Shown here piece by piece: positions 50,301 to 57,090 of a stretch of 57,090 nt of DNA. The stretch lies in contig JAUIJD010000029.1 in NCBI GenBank assembly GCA_030431475.1, positions 1 to 57,090 on the forward strand, given 5' to 3'. The first letter of the stretch is position 1; each line of letters opens with the position of its first letter. Made by a program: the position numbers and the translations under genes. The notes beneath the pieces are model-generated. The model saw only the letters and a list, made by a program, of their open reading frames with translations. It was not told where the DNA came from and made no database searches. This stretch comes from Verrucomicrobiia bacterium (GTDB taxonomy: Bacteria > Verrucomicrobiota > Verrucomicrobiia > Verrucomicrobiales > Akkermansiaceae).

Positions 50301-52160
50301 ACCGGTGAAGGTGCGGCTGGAGCTGTTGGGGTCGCGACCGATCCAGGTATCGCCGCTCATCGCGTTGACCGCGAACGTGCCGGTATTCACCGCGCTCTGC
50401 AGGGCACCGCCGTCGGGGCGCATGTAGAGGGTCGCCCGGGTCGGCTCGATCACCATCGCGACGAAAGTCCAGACGCCGTCCGGCGGCACCAGCCCGGAGT
50501 TGAAGTTGTAGCTGCTGTTGCCCCCGCCGCCCCAGTGATAGCGCAGCTCGTTGTTGGTCCCGAAGTTCAGGCCGGCGGTGCCTCCCCCCCGGTTGAAGAT
50601 CAGCCCGGCCCAGTCGTTCTGGTCGCCGTCGCGCTTGATCCAGCCGCTGAAGGTGACGGTGTTGGTGCTGAGATTGAGCGCGGGGGCGGTCGCCGGGTTG
50701 TCGACGCCGTTGACGGCCAGCGCGGCGCCTTCCCGGCCCGCTGAGGTCCACCCCGGAGTGCCGTTGATCGAGGCGTCGTTGGCTGCCGGCGTCGCGTCCT
50801 TCGCCGTCGCACCGGCATTCTCGTCGAAGTTCCAGTGAGCGGCGAGGTCGCCGGAGAATTCCGGCATCACGATCGCGTAGCCGACGCCTTCGCGGCCGGC
50901 GGTATCGGTGATGCGGTAGCTGAAGTGGTCGGTGCCCTCGAGCAGGCCGGCCGGTGGCGAGTAAATGAGTTCGTCGCGACCGCCCGGACCGGTGCCGGCC
51001 GAGAGGCTCACACTGCCGCCGCGGTCGGTGGTCGCGTCGAAGCCGGCGATCGAGATCGCCTCGCCGTTCGAGTCGCTGTCGTTGTCGAGAACGTCGAGGG
51101 TGATCGGTGAACCGTCGGGCTCGAAGCTGGCCCGATCCGCCGATGCACGCGGCGGGATGGGAAAGGGGTAGCTGCCGAGGTTGTCGAGGATGCCGAGGGC
51201 GATGCGCGAGTCCCGGTGGTCGAGGGCCTTCTTCAGTTCGGGGCTCGACATCCGGCCGAGGGTGTTGCCCGAGTTGATGGTCGGGCCTTCGGGGGTGCCG
51301 CCGTCGTAGTGGCTGAGTCCCCAGTTGTGGCCGACCTCGTGGCGCCAGACCACGGTGAACTCGCCGATCGAGGAGCACCCGTTCGCCGAGTAACGGTTGC
51401 CGGTTCCCACCGCGTTGACCCAGGCGACGCCGCCGCCGACGCCGCGGCGGGCGACCAGCGCAAGGTCATGATCACTGGCGGGCAGGACGTTGTTCCACTG
51501 GTCCTTCACTTCGCCCAGCAGACCCCCGGCATTGCCGCCGATCGATTCGTAGGGGTCCTGGCCCGTATCGGTCCGCACGATGACACGGCCGACCTGGTGA
51601 AGGATCGCTGCATCGCGCAGGTAGAGCAGGTTGGTCGCCATCACCGAGAACTCGCAGATCTCCACGGTGTCATCGACCGTGCCACCGGCGGCGAGATAGA
51701 GGTCGTGAGGGGCATCGACGGCCACCTCGGCGGCGTAGACGCTGGAGCCGGCTCCGCCACTCGGCGGTAGGAATCCCGGCCAGTTCGGCGTCCAGTTGTT
51801 GTTGCCGCGGAACGAGGTGGAGCTTCCATCATGCAACCACTCGTTTCCGTTCTCGAAGGTGATGCGGGTGATCAGGCGATCATCGTCCTTGAGCAGCCCG
51901 GCGGCCATGGCACCCGGGTGTCCCTGGACGGTTCCGAGATAGATCCGGGAGGGGGCTTCGGTGTGGGCGTTGAAGGCACCGGTCCCGTCCTGCACCAGAA
52001 CCTCGAAATTCGGGCCGCGAACCGAATGCTGGACGTAATCGACCGTGACGGTATCTCCACCGTAGCTGATCGAGCGGGTGAAGGAAGCGGGTGGAGACTG
52101 GGCTTGGGAGAGGGTGACGCCGGCAAGGAGGGCGGCGATCAGGCATCGAACGAGCTGCAT
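47337..52160 (-). CDS. Large secreted metallopeptidase with LamG-like and Ig-like repeats
   Basis: 1607 aa from the ATG at 52160, with a signal peptide (LIAALLAGVTLSQAQ). Residues ~150-330 form a reprolysin/M12-like peptidase domain with the extended zinc motif HEVGHNWGLSH (HExxHxxGxxH). A beta-rich region with DNDSDSNGEAIS follows, then two LamG/concanavalin-like domains (~470-650 and ~770-960; each has W..DE.R-type ends, e.g. LDEIRIYRR and IDDVRIYNR). Five Ig-like (He_PIG-type) repeats of about 95 aa lie at 965-1440, each with GPAWL or GPTWL, GTP and VNDPP. The C-terminus is a DUF1349-like domain. Probable role: extracellular protein or glycan attack or adhesion. No PEP-CTERM or sorting tail was found. 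Confidence 0.88.
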   Translation of the reverse strand: MQLVRCLIAALLAGVTLSQAQSPPASFTRSISYGGDTVTVDYVQHSVRGPNFEVLVQDGTGAFNAHTEAPSRIYLGTVQGHPGAMAAGLLKDDDRLITRITFENGNEWLHDGSSTSFRGNNNWTPNWPGFLPPSGGAGSSVYAAEVAVDAPHDLYLAAGGTVDDTVEICEFSVMATNLLYLRDAAILHQVGRVIVRTDTGQDPYESIGGNAGGLLGEVKDQWNNVLPASDHDLALVARRGVGGGVAWVNAVGTGNRYSANGCSSIGEFTVVWRHEVGHNWGLSHYDGGTPEGPTINSGNTLGRMSSPELKKALDHRDSRIALGILDNLGSYPFPIPPRASADRASFEPDGSPITLDVLDNDSDSNGEAISIAGFDATTDRGGSVSLSAGTGPGGRDELIYSPPAGLLEGTDHFSYRITDTAGREGVGYAIVMPEFSGDLAAHWNFDENAGATAKDATPAANDASINGTPGWTSAGREGAALAVNGVDNPATAPALNLSTNTVTFSGWIKRDGDQNDWAGLIFNRGGGTAGLNFGTNNELRYHWGGGGNSSYNFNSGLVPPDGVWTFVAMVIEPTRATLYMRPDGGALQSAVNTGTFAVNAMSGDTWIGRDPNSSSRTFTGDLDEIRIYRRSLDLTEITSLAAGGGSASNPSPLVDGAVVLPQGQDLSWKAPPATSSNDVYLGTDYLAVRDATPASPEYLGNTATTSWTPPALTEGLYFWRVDTSDGSTEFPGSIWFFQASSNLVDGLIGWWRFDDGSGPIALDSSSSDADGTLDLPTWTTGVRDGALDFDGDDRVECGTNASLSGTTPFTLAAWVLVPNGSTNNGVIIQQRNGGFNGQYQLRVASDGTVNFYCFGNSATQFDFPSASTVNDGQWHHVAASRDNLGNATIYIDGQPDASVSGTTVRDLNAGIGVGIGCDIRDSNKYFIGSIDDVRIYNRELSGAEVAEVMNRAPYFPVDPIVGGDGAENSPYAGTLSGSADDSDLSETLDYEKLSGPAWLTVATDGTLGGTPAPADVGTNLFQIRVTDSIGATATAQLSITVSDVNDPPAFDSDPILAADATQGVSYGGSIAAEASDPDPGDSLSFEKTSGPAWLSIDLAGNLSGTPGNDDVGTNDFGVRVVDSSGADDTATLRVEVLNVNDPPAFTADPVSGPLATEGVSYTGSIAGSATDIDAGDTLDYSKTSGPAWLDVAPDGSLSGTPGEADVGAQQFGIRVIDGSGAPDDATLEITVQNVNDPPSFTADPIGGADASEDVAYTGTLATAASDPDLGDTLTFTKLGGPAWLTIAPDGGLSGTPTDADLGANSFSVRVSDVAGEQDEATLQIEVLPVNDPPAFNLDPITRGPAQEDVEFSGETLAGTASDPDAGDTLTFAKVSGPTWLTLAPDGSLGGTPPVGAAGTNTFTVRVSDVAGEEDDATLQIEVDEAGLPLPWEESSAGPGLAGGSSHDGGEFTVSGSGRLQGKNDGFHFVSQPVEGDAEIIARIATLDDTGSNARVGVMVRDTLGTNSRHMFLGVDGNGDFRWVRRTSPGGGTSTSGSGAGTPGDTWVRIVRSGDTLRAYKSGDGTSWTMLGSLNAFLPSTCYFGLVVASGSDLELNTSTFTDVSVTP

Positions 52161-52207
52161 GGGTCTTCGCGGGTGTGAGGACGGGGTGTGAATCGGTTGA
52201 CATTGAC

Positions 52208-52250
52208 CCCTTGCCAACACAACGACGCGGAATCGGACAAAAGGCAAGGG
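52208..52250. promoter_or_regulatory. Inverted repeat upstream of the large metallopeptidase gene
   Basis: cccttgcc (52208-52215) and ggcaaggg (52243-52250) are 8-bp arms separated by 27 nt, about 48 nt before the start at 52160 on the minus strand. It could be an operator or a leader hairpin; no known protein motif fits. Confidence 0.35.
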
Positions 52251-52292
52251 TTTAGATTACTTTCCAGGTCGGGAAGTGACTCAAAATGAAAA

Positions 52293-52316
52293 GCCCGCAT
52301 CCTGATGGATGCGGGC
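52293..52316 (-). terminator. Intrinsic terminator of the GH109-like gene
   Basis: gcccgcatcc/ggatgcgggc, a perfect 10-bp stem with a 4-nt loop, 31 nt after the gene's stop. On the minus strand it is followed by TTTTCATTTT. Confidence 0.88.
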
Positions 52317-52346
52317 CGTTCTTGAGGTGAAGGAAATGGGGTCGAC

Positions 52347-53807
52347 TCAGGACACCACCGGGAGCGGCTGGGTGGTCTTCCATTTGCCGCGGGTGAAGTC
52401 GGGAAAGTCCTGCGGCATGCCGTCCTCGGCGACCGATTTCCGCGACAGCGGGGTCACGGCCGACCAGAAGGCGCCCTCGTAGACGTTCTGGTCGAGTGGT
52501 TCGCCCTTCCGAAGGCACTCGATGGCGCGGAAGTTCATGATGGCATCCATGCCGCCGTGGCCACCGTGCTTCTTCGCGATGTCCTGCATGCGGACGAAGA
52601 GCGGGTGATCGAAGTGCTCGTAGAAGGCGTCGAAGCCCCCGCCCTGGATCCAGGAGTGGTAGTTCGAGTGCTTGTTCGGCTGATCCTCCGGCAGGTCGAG
52701 CACCTTGCGCAGCGCGGGAGTGGCGTTTTTCCAGGTGTAGTCGAGCGCGATGCGGGCCGGGAACCCGGCACCGGTGCCGCGGGTCCCCTGAATCAGGTTG
52801 TGGCGGCTGTACGGACGCGGGCTGCTTTCGTCCCACTGGACCATCACCGTGCGCCCGAGCTCGGTCTTGATGATCGAAGTGCTCATGTCGCCACCCTTGA
52901 AGTCGAGCTTCGCGGACTTGGAATCGGGGCCGAGCACCTCCTGGGCGTAGAGCTCGTGGTTCTTCGCCGGCGAGGAGAAGGAGACGAGCCGGCGGAAGTT
53001 GTCGTCGCCGCGCGCGAGATTCATGTACTGGGCGACGGGGCCCAGGCCGTGGGTCGGGTAAAGGTTCCCGTTCTCGTTGGCCCAGTGAAGCGTGCGCCAG
53101 GATCCGGTGCCGCGCCCGTTTTCATACTGACGCATCTGGCCGCGGAGTTCGTGAATGTAGGCGGCCTCGCCGTGGAGCAGCTCGCCGAACACCTCCTGAC
53201 GACACATGTTGAGGAACATCAGCTCCTCGCGCCCGTAGTTGACGTTCTCCATCATCATGCAGTGGCGCTGCGTCTTCTCGGAGGTGTCGATGATCTTCCA
53301 GAGGTCCTCGAGGGAGGTGGCGAGCGGCACTTCGACGAAGGCGTGGGCCCCGGCCTTCATGCAGTCGATCGCCATCGGAGCATGCCATTCCCAGGGGGTG
53401 GCAATCCACACCGCGTCGGGCTTCGTCTCGGTGAGCATCTTGCGGTAGGCATGCTCGTCACCGAAGTAGAGCTTCACGTTCTTGTGGCGCTCCGGATCGG
53501 CCTTGAGCACGCGCTCCTTCATCCGGTTGCAGGCATCCTCGTAGAGATCGCAGATGCCGACGAACTCGGTGCCTTCGGCGGCGGCCGCGTGGCTGAGGTG
53601 GGTCGGTCCGCGGGCACCGACGCCGATGATCGCCACCTTCACCTTGTCGAGCTTGGGCGCCACGAAGTCGCCCATGTAGGTCGCGCCGGCGGGGCGGGCG
53701 GACGCCGAATTCTGCGCCTGTACGGCGGCGCCGGCGGCCGTCAGACCGGCACCGATCCCACCGAGTTGCTTCAAAAAACGGCGGCGTCCGTTGGCCTCAA
53801 TTGTCAT
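52347..53807 (-). CDS. GH109-like Gfo/Idh/MocA family protein with TAT signal
   Basis: 486 aa from the ATG at 53807 (preceded by GGAAGAAAAA); an ATG at 53825 adds 6 residues. The signal has the twin-arginine motif GRRRFLKQLGG and a cleavage site after AVQA. The NAD-binding Rossmann motif is VAIIGVGARGPTH. Pattern segments shared with GH109 alpha-N-acetylgalactosaminidases are WIATPWEWHAPMAI, FVEVPLATSLEDLW, HCMMMENVNYGREEL, HGEAAYIHELR and the GH109-like TRGTGAGFPA region. GH109 enzymes hydrolyse GalNAc with a bound NAD; many related Gfo/Idh/MocA proteins act on other sugars, so the substrate is uncertain. Solitary, with its own terminator. Confidence 0.85.
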   Translation of the reverse strand: MTIEANGRRRFLKQLGGIGAGLTAAGAAVQAQNSASARPAGATYMGDFVAPKLDKVKVAIIGVGARGPTHLSHAAAAEGTEFVGICDLYEDACNRMKERVLKADPERHKNVKLYFGDEHAYRKMLTETKPDAVWIATPWEWHAPMAIDCMKAGAHAFVEVPLATSLEDLWKIIDTSEKTQRHCMMMENVNYGREELMFLNMCRQEVFGELLHGEAAYIHELRGQMRQYENGRGTGSWRTLHWANENGNLYPTHGLGPVAQYMNLARGDDNFRRLVSFSSPAKNHELYAQEVLGPDSKSAKLDFKGGDMSTSIIKTELGRTVMVQWDESSPRPYSRHNLIQGTRGTGAGFPARIALDYTWKNATPALRKVLDLPEDQPNKHSNYHSWIQGGGFDAFYEHFDHPLFVRMQDIAKKHGGHGGMDAIMNFRAIECLRKGEPLDQNVYEGAFWSAVTPLSRKSVAEDGMPQDFPDFTRGKWKTTQPLPVVS

Positions 53808-53949
53808 TTTTTCTTCCGAGTGCATGGCTATGATGTCGCTTTCGTTACGCGCAAGCTATGGGGAGGTCTTTCGCTTGGCAATGATTCGGTGTGAGGATTT
53901 CGAAGGGGAAAGGGGTGGCGGGGCGCCCGGCCGGGCCTAGGGTCCTGCC

Positions 53950-54744
53950 ATGAAATTGCATGGGATGGTCGCGGTCTTGATGGCAGCGGGCACCGCGTTC
54001 GGCGGGGTTCGATCGGGGCACGCGACGGCGGAACTTCTTCAGTCGAGTGAAGGTTACACACCCGGTTCGCCGGTCGAGATCGCCCTGCGCCTGAAGATGG
54101 ACGAGGGCTGGCACACCTACTGGACCAATCCGGGAGAGGGCGGCATGCCGGTCTCCATCGAGTGGAGCCTGCCCGAGGGCTGGGTGGCCGGGCCCATGCT
54201 GCATCCGGTGCCCGGGCGATTCCAAACGGGTGATCTGGCGGGTTTCGGCTACGCGGAGGAGGTGGTGATCCCGGTGTTCCTCACCGCCGCGCCGGAGGGT
54301 GCGGGCGACGTCGAGGTGAAGGCCGAGGTGAGCTGGCTGACCTGCGACGAGAGCGCGTGCGTGCCCGGAGACGCCGAACTGGAGCTGTCGTTCTCCGAAG
54401 GGACCACGGGACCGGGCCCGGAGGCAACGGCCATTGCCGCCGCCTTGAAGGAGGTGCCTCACCCGATCGATGGAGCAAGCTTGAAGGTGGCGGTCCGCGG
54501 AGGCCGGTTGCAGCTGGAGCTCGAGGTTCCGGCCGGGATCGATCCGGCGGGATGCGAGGTGTTTCCCGCCACGCCCACGGTGGTGGATCCGGGGGAGCCG
54601 ATTCGTTTCGGGAAGGACGGCGGCCGTTGGAAGGCCGAGGTCGCGGCGAACGAGTATGCCGATGGCCCCCCGAAGCAGCTCGAACTGGTGCTTGCCGGCG
54701 GTAAGCTGGACAAGCCGCTGCTGGTGTCGTGGAAGTCGGATTGA
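53950..54744 (+). CDS. DsbD alpha-domain-like protein
   Basis: 264 aa with a signal peptide (MVAVLMAAGTAFGG). Immunoglobulin-like beta sandwich resembling the N-terminal (alpha) domain of DsbD: GWHTYWTNPGEGGMPVSIEW broken after 20, LAGFGYAEEVVIPVFL, and the Cys pair SWLTCDESACVPGDAEL (spacing CxxxxxC). DsbD alpha passes electrons to periplasmic thiol proteins. Here it stands without the membrane part of DsbD. The following redoxin gene starts 56 nt later and is the obvious partner, though direct contact is inference. Confidence 0.8.
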   Translation: MKLHGMVAVLMAAGTAFGGVRSGHATAELLQSSEGYTPGSPVEIALRLKMDEGWHTYWTNPGEGGMPVSIEWSLPEGWVAGPMLHPVPGRFQTGDLAGFGYAEEVVIPVFLTAAPEGAGDVEVKAEVSWLTCDESACVPGDAELELSFSEGTTGPGPEATAIAAALKEVPHPIDGASLKVAVRGGRLQLELEVPAGIDPAGCEVFPATPTVVDPGEPIRFGKDGGRWKAEVAANEYADGPPKQLELVLAGGKLDKPLLVSWKSD

Positions 54745-54800
54745 ACTCGTCGTTGGACAAGCCGCGGTTCCGATGCACCCGTCCCTTCGAACCTCGAACA

Positions 54801-55412
54801 ATGATGATGATGAAACGCAACAAATGGATGGGATGGATGGTGGCGGCCGCGCTGACGGGTGGCTCGCTCCACGCGGTCGAACCTGGCGACGAGGCCCCGG
54901 CCTTCACGCTTCCGGACACCAAGGGTGAGGAAGTCTCCCTCGCCGACTTCAAGGGCAAGCTGGTCGTGCTGGAATGGCTCAACTACGATTGTCCCTTCGT
55001 GAAGAAGCACTACCAGAGCGGCAACCTTCCCGCTCTGCAGGAGAAATACACCGGTCAGGAGGTGGTGTGGCTCTCGATCAATTCCTCGGCCGAGGGCAAG
55101 CAGGGGTATCTCCCCGGCGAGAAGCTGGCCGCTCGCTCCGAGAAGGAGGGCAACAAGGCGTCGGCCATCCTGCTCGATACGAGCGGAAAGGTGGGCAAGG
55201 CCTATGGGGCGCGGACCACGCCCCACATGTACGTGATCGATGCGGAGGGCAAGCTGGCCTACCTCGGAGGCATCGACGACAAGCCGACGACCAAGGCGTC
55301 CGACATCGAGGGAGCGACCAACCATGTCGCCGCCGCACTCGATGCGCTGCTCGCGGGCAAGGAGGTGGAGGTCAAGAAGGCAAAGCCCTACGGCTGTGGG
55401 GTGAAGTACTGA
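54801..55412 (+). CDS. Exported redoxin/thioredoxin-like protein
   Basis: 203 aa from the first ATG of an ATGATGATG run (the frame extends upstream without family character). A signal peptide (WMVAAALTGGSLHA) is followed by an AhpC/TSA-like domain: PGDEAPAFTLPDTKGEEVS, VLEWLNYDCPFVKKHY with the peroxidatic-type Cys, a GKQGYLPGEKL insert, and ARTTPHMYVIDAEGKLAY. A second Cys lies in the C-terminal KPYGCGVKY and may act as resolving Cys. Role: periplasmic thiol peroxidase or thiol transfer. Followed by a strong terminator. Confidence 0.9.
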   Translation: MMMMKRNKWMGWMVAAALTGGSLHAVEPGDEAPAFTLPDTKGEEVSLADFKGKLVVLEWLNYDCPFVKKHYQSGNLPALQEKYTGQEVVWLSINSSAEGKQGYLPGEKLAARSEKEGNKASAILLDTSGKVGKAYGARTTPHMYVIDAEGKLAYLGGIDDKPTTKASDIEGATNHVAAALDALLAGKEVEVKKAKPYGCGVKY

Positions 55413-55439
55413 CCGCAACCGACCCGATCAAACCTCGGG

Positions 55440-55471
55440 GGGAGGGGCGTGAACCGCCTCTCCCTCTTTTT
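55440..55471 (+). terminator. Intrinsic terminator after the redoxin gene
   Basis: gggaggggcg pairs with cgcctctccc (one G-T pair), loop tgaac, followed by tctttttt. Located 28 nt after the redoxin stop, between convergent genes. Confidence 0.85.
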
Positions 55472-55527
55472 CGTTTGGGGACGGGTCAGTTCCCGTGAGG
55501 TTCGCGGATGACGCGGGTTCGTCCACG

Positions 55528-56424
55528 CTACGGGTTGCCGGGAAAGGGGTCGGCACGGAGTCGGAGATGCACCTCTCCCGAATCGTAGGGGGAGGTGGGC
55601 GACAGCGATCGGGTCAGCCCGCAGGCGAGGGCGGCGAACACGAGGAGCGCCATCGCCCCGCCCAGGATGAGCCGCGGGAGAACCGGGGCGGTGCCTTGCA
55701 GGCAGCGAATCCGCCGGCCGAGCATTGGTCCGGCCATGGCGGCGGCGAGAGGCGGAGCTTTTGGCAGGGCGAGGTCGCAGAGGAGGTGGGCGTATCGGTC
55801 CGGCTGGAACCCGCTCGAGACGACGGCGGAGTCGCAGGCGATCTCGGCATGCAGGGCGTGACGGCGGGCCAGCCACCAGACCGCCGGGTTGAACCAGTGC
55901 AGGGCGCAGGCAAGGGCCGCGATCCAGCGCCACATGGGGTCGCGCCGCTGGTGATGGGCAAGCTCGTGCGCGAGAATCATGGACCGCGCCGCCGCCGGCA
56001 TGCTCCGCCAGCCGGGAGGAACGAGGATGACGCGTCGCCGGATGCCGGCCGCGCAGGGTCCGGCGAGGCCGGGGCTCTCAAGAATCGCGACCTCGTGGCC
56101 GCTGCGGGTGCGGGCGGTGCCCACGGGGTAAGCATTGCCGATTCGGCGGTGCAGTCGCCAGGCGGTGTGGGTGAGACGGAGCAGTCCTCCCGCCGCGCCC
56201 GCAGGCAGCAGCCAGAGAAACCAGGGGAGCTGCCCGGCCGGGGTCTCCCCGGCGGGCAGGATCCTCCACCCGGGGAAGACTCCAAGGAGCGGCGTGATCA
56301 GCAGCAGCGCCAGTGCCGCGCCGCTGAGGCGGTCGCAACCGAGGGCGTCGCGCCGACCGGCCCAGGCCACCGCGATGGACGCGATCACCGAGAACAGACC
56401 GGCGGCGAACAGGGGAAGCATCAT
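55528..56424 (-). CDS. M56 family metallopeptidase (BlaR1-like) without sensor domain
   Basis: 298 aa. Hydrophobic helices near the N-terminus (LFAAGLFSVIASIAVAWAG, ALALLLITPLLGVFP) and at ~90-100 surround a zinc peptidase core, MILAHELAHHQRRDP (HExxH, about residues 160-170), with a further acidic segment AEIACDSAVV. A final helix (LILGGAMALLVFAALACGL) leaves only ~30 residues outside. BlaR1 normally ends in a penicillin-binding sensor of ~250 aa; that part is absent, so the signal sensed is probably not a beta-lactam. It overlaps the blaI-like gene by 4 nt (ATGA). Confidence 0.87.
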   Translation of the reverse strand: MMLPLFAAGLFSVIASIAVAWAGRRDALGCDRLSGAALALLLITPLLGVFPGWRILPAGETPAGQLPWFLWLLPAGAAGGLLRLTHTAWRLHRRIGNAYPVGTARTRSGHEVAILESPGLAGPCAAGIRRRVILVPPGWRSMPAAARSMILAHELAHHQRRDPMWRWIAALACALHWFNPAVWWLARRHALHAEIACDSAVVSSGFQPDRYAHLLCDLALPKAPPLAAAMAGPMLGRRIRCLQGTAPVLPRLILGGAMALLVFAALACGLTRSLSPTSPYDSGEVHLRLRADPFPGNP

Positions 56425-56882
56425 GGGGAGGTTCCGGGACGTTCGGAATCGATGAGCCGCCGGATCCGCTCGATCTCCTCTTCGCTCAACTCCTGATCGG
56501 AGGGGTCGAGCAGCGAGGCGACCAGCTTTTCCGGGCTGTCGTCGAAAAAGGTACCCAGCAAGCGACGCAGGGCGGAGCGCTTTGCCTTCGTTTCCGAAAC
56601 CAGCGGTCGATAGACATAGCGCCGCGATTGCTTGCGGTGCTGGATGAGCTGCTTGTCGAGCATCACCGCCAGCAGGGCCCGGACGGCCGAATAGCTGGGG
56701 GCGTCGGGGAGTTCGCGGCGGATTTCATGGGCGGAGGCCTCCCCGAGACGGTAGAGCAACTCCATGATCTGGCGTTCGCGACGGGACAGGGCGTCGCCCG
56801 TCTTCGGATCGTCGAGCCTGCGGTCGATCGCCTTGATCCGCCCGCGTTCCTTCGCCGAATCCCTGTCGTCATCCCGTCCCAT
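56421..56882 (-). CDS. BlaI/MecI/CopY family transcriptional repressor
   Basis: 153 aa, winged helix. LSRRERQIMELLYRLGEASAHEIRREL (written here in two pieces, LSRRERQIMELLYRLG and EASAHEIRREL) and YSAVRALLAVMLDKQLIQHRK match the DNA-binding core; the C-terminal helix region (SPEKLVASLLDPSDQELSEE) mediates dimer formation. The likely cleavage site for the M56 peptidase falls in the middle of the protein. The N-terminal ~25 residues are charged and optional. An inverted repeat at 56922-56947 upstream is a plausible operator. Translationally coupled to the M56 gene. Confidence 0.9.
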   Translation of the reverse strand: MGRDDDRDSAKERGRIKAIDRRLDDPKTGDALSRRERQIMELLYRLGEASAHEIRRELPDAPSYSAVRALLAVMLDKQLIQHRKQSRRYVYRPLVSETKAKRSALRRLLGTFFDDSPEKLVASLLDPSDQELSEEEIERIRRLIDSERPGTSP

Positions 56883-56921
56883 GCCGGATCAACTTAGGCG
56901 ACCCGACACGGGGATCAAGGG

Positions 56922-56947
56922 GTGAGTGCTAAAAAAACAGCACTTAC
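56922..56947. promoter_or_regulatory. Dyad operator upstream of the BlaI-like gene
   Basis: gtgagtgct (56922-56930) and agcacttac (56939-56947) form a near-perfect inverted repeat around aaaaaaac, 40 nt before the repressor's start. BlaI/CopY repressors bind such dyads; autoregulation and control of the gene starting at 57040 are inferred. Confidence 0.6.
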
Positions 56948-57039
56948 CGATTGACGCCCGCATGCCTGTTGCCTCATTGAAACAGGACACCGAAGCCTTT
57001 GGCTCGGGTGAGCGCCCATTGCCTCACATTGCGGACACC

Positions 57040-57090
57040 ATGACGTCTTGGTTGTTGGTGGTTTTCCTTGCGGGTGAAGGGCTGACGGAG
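57040..57090 (+). CDS. Start of a possible plus-strand gene, cut by the window end
   Basis: An ATG at 57040 opens a frame (MTSWLLVVFLAGEGLTE) that runs to the end of the window, 17 codons. The hydrophobic start may be a signal peptide or membrane helix. It is the nearest plus-strand candidate target of the repressor dyad at 56922-56947. Too short to identify. Confidence 0.3.
   Translation, partial: MTSWLLVVFLAGEGLTE

Noticed and set aside
55528..56882. Beta-lactam resistance operon
   Set aside because: The M56 protein lacks the penicillin-binding sensor, and no beta-lactamase or PBP gene is adjacent within the window.
1..57090. tRNA genes, prophage, transposases and defence islands
   Set aside because: No tRNA T-arm pattern in a foldable setting, no transposase or integrase motif, and no restriction, CRISPR or toxin-antitoxin genes were seen by reading; a computed scan was not possible.

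Overview
The window looks like a chromosomal segment of a high-GC, diderm, LPS-making bacterium, most likely a Verrucomicrobiota (Verrucomicrobiales-like) genome. This is inferred from the gene set, not from a database match: KdsA, LptB, LptC/LptA and LpxB for lipid A/LPS, a bactofilin, a short TAT-type GH109-like Gfo/Idh/MocA protein, helical-repeat lipoproteins, tricorn-like protease, B. subtilis-type SdhB, and many start codons without an obvious Shine-Dalgarno sequence. No phage, plasmid, transposase, CRISPR or tRNA gene was seen.

Layout. 1-126: 3' end of a 5S rRNA with its terminator. 199-3974: a conserved hypothetical facing an LPS export/Kdo operon (DUF1844, kdsA, lptC-lptA in one frame, lptB). 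4035-12877: a glycosylation island with four minus-strand glycosyltransferase genes, several of them two-domain fusions, then a plus-strand trio (TAT-signal protein, lipoprotein, glycosyltransferase-methyltransferase fusion); two genes of the trio look lower in GC than the rest. 12970-21480: nadA, bactofilin with a TPR membrane protein, lpxB, a His-rich mini-lipoprotein, a RibD-like reductase, a membrane protein, a glutaredoxin, a beta-CASP nuclease, fabD and a membrane protein. 21581-35047: tricorn-like protease, HELVH putative peptidase, LysM protein, sdhB, alpha/beta hydrolase, YlbF-like protein, metG, TPR protein, PpiD/SurA-like chaperone and an RsmA-Nudix fusion. 35157-38531: pseudopilin, TonB/ExbB/ExbD and peptide deformylase.

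38624-46523 is the most unusual part: a compact plus-strand cluster with several ATGA-type overlaps. It encodes an SPF-motif protein with a roadblock-like C-terminus, an MglA-like protein whose nucleotide-binding motifs are degraded, a fused hydantoinase/5-oxoprolinase, a flavin-dependent halogenase-like protein, and a second halogenase-like protein that has lost the FAD glycine motif and the catalytic lysine. This is my best candidate for an undescribed system.

46546-57090: a lipoprotein coupled to a 1607-residue secreted metallopeptidase with Ig-like repeats, a GH109-like protein, a DsbD-alpha protein with a redoxin, and an M56/BlaI regulatory pair with a dyad operator in front. Besides the genes, two copies of a modular hairpin repeat lie at convergent gene ends, and their termini supply the TAG stop codons of the flanking genes. 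Several minus-strand genes have pyrimidine-rich repeated leaders ending in CCC before the ATG.
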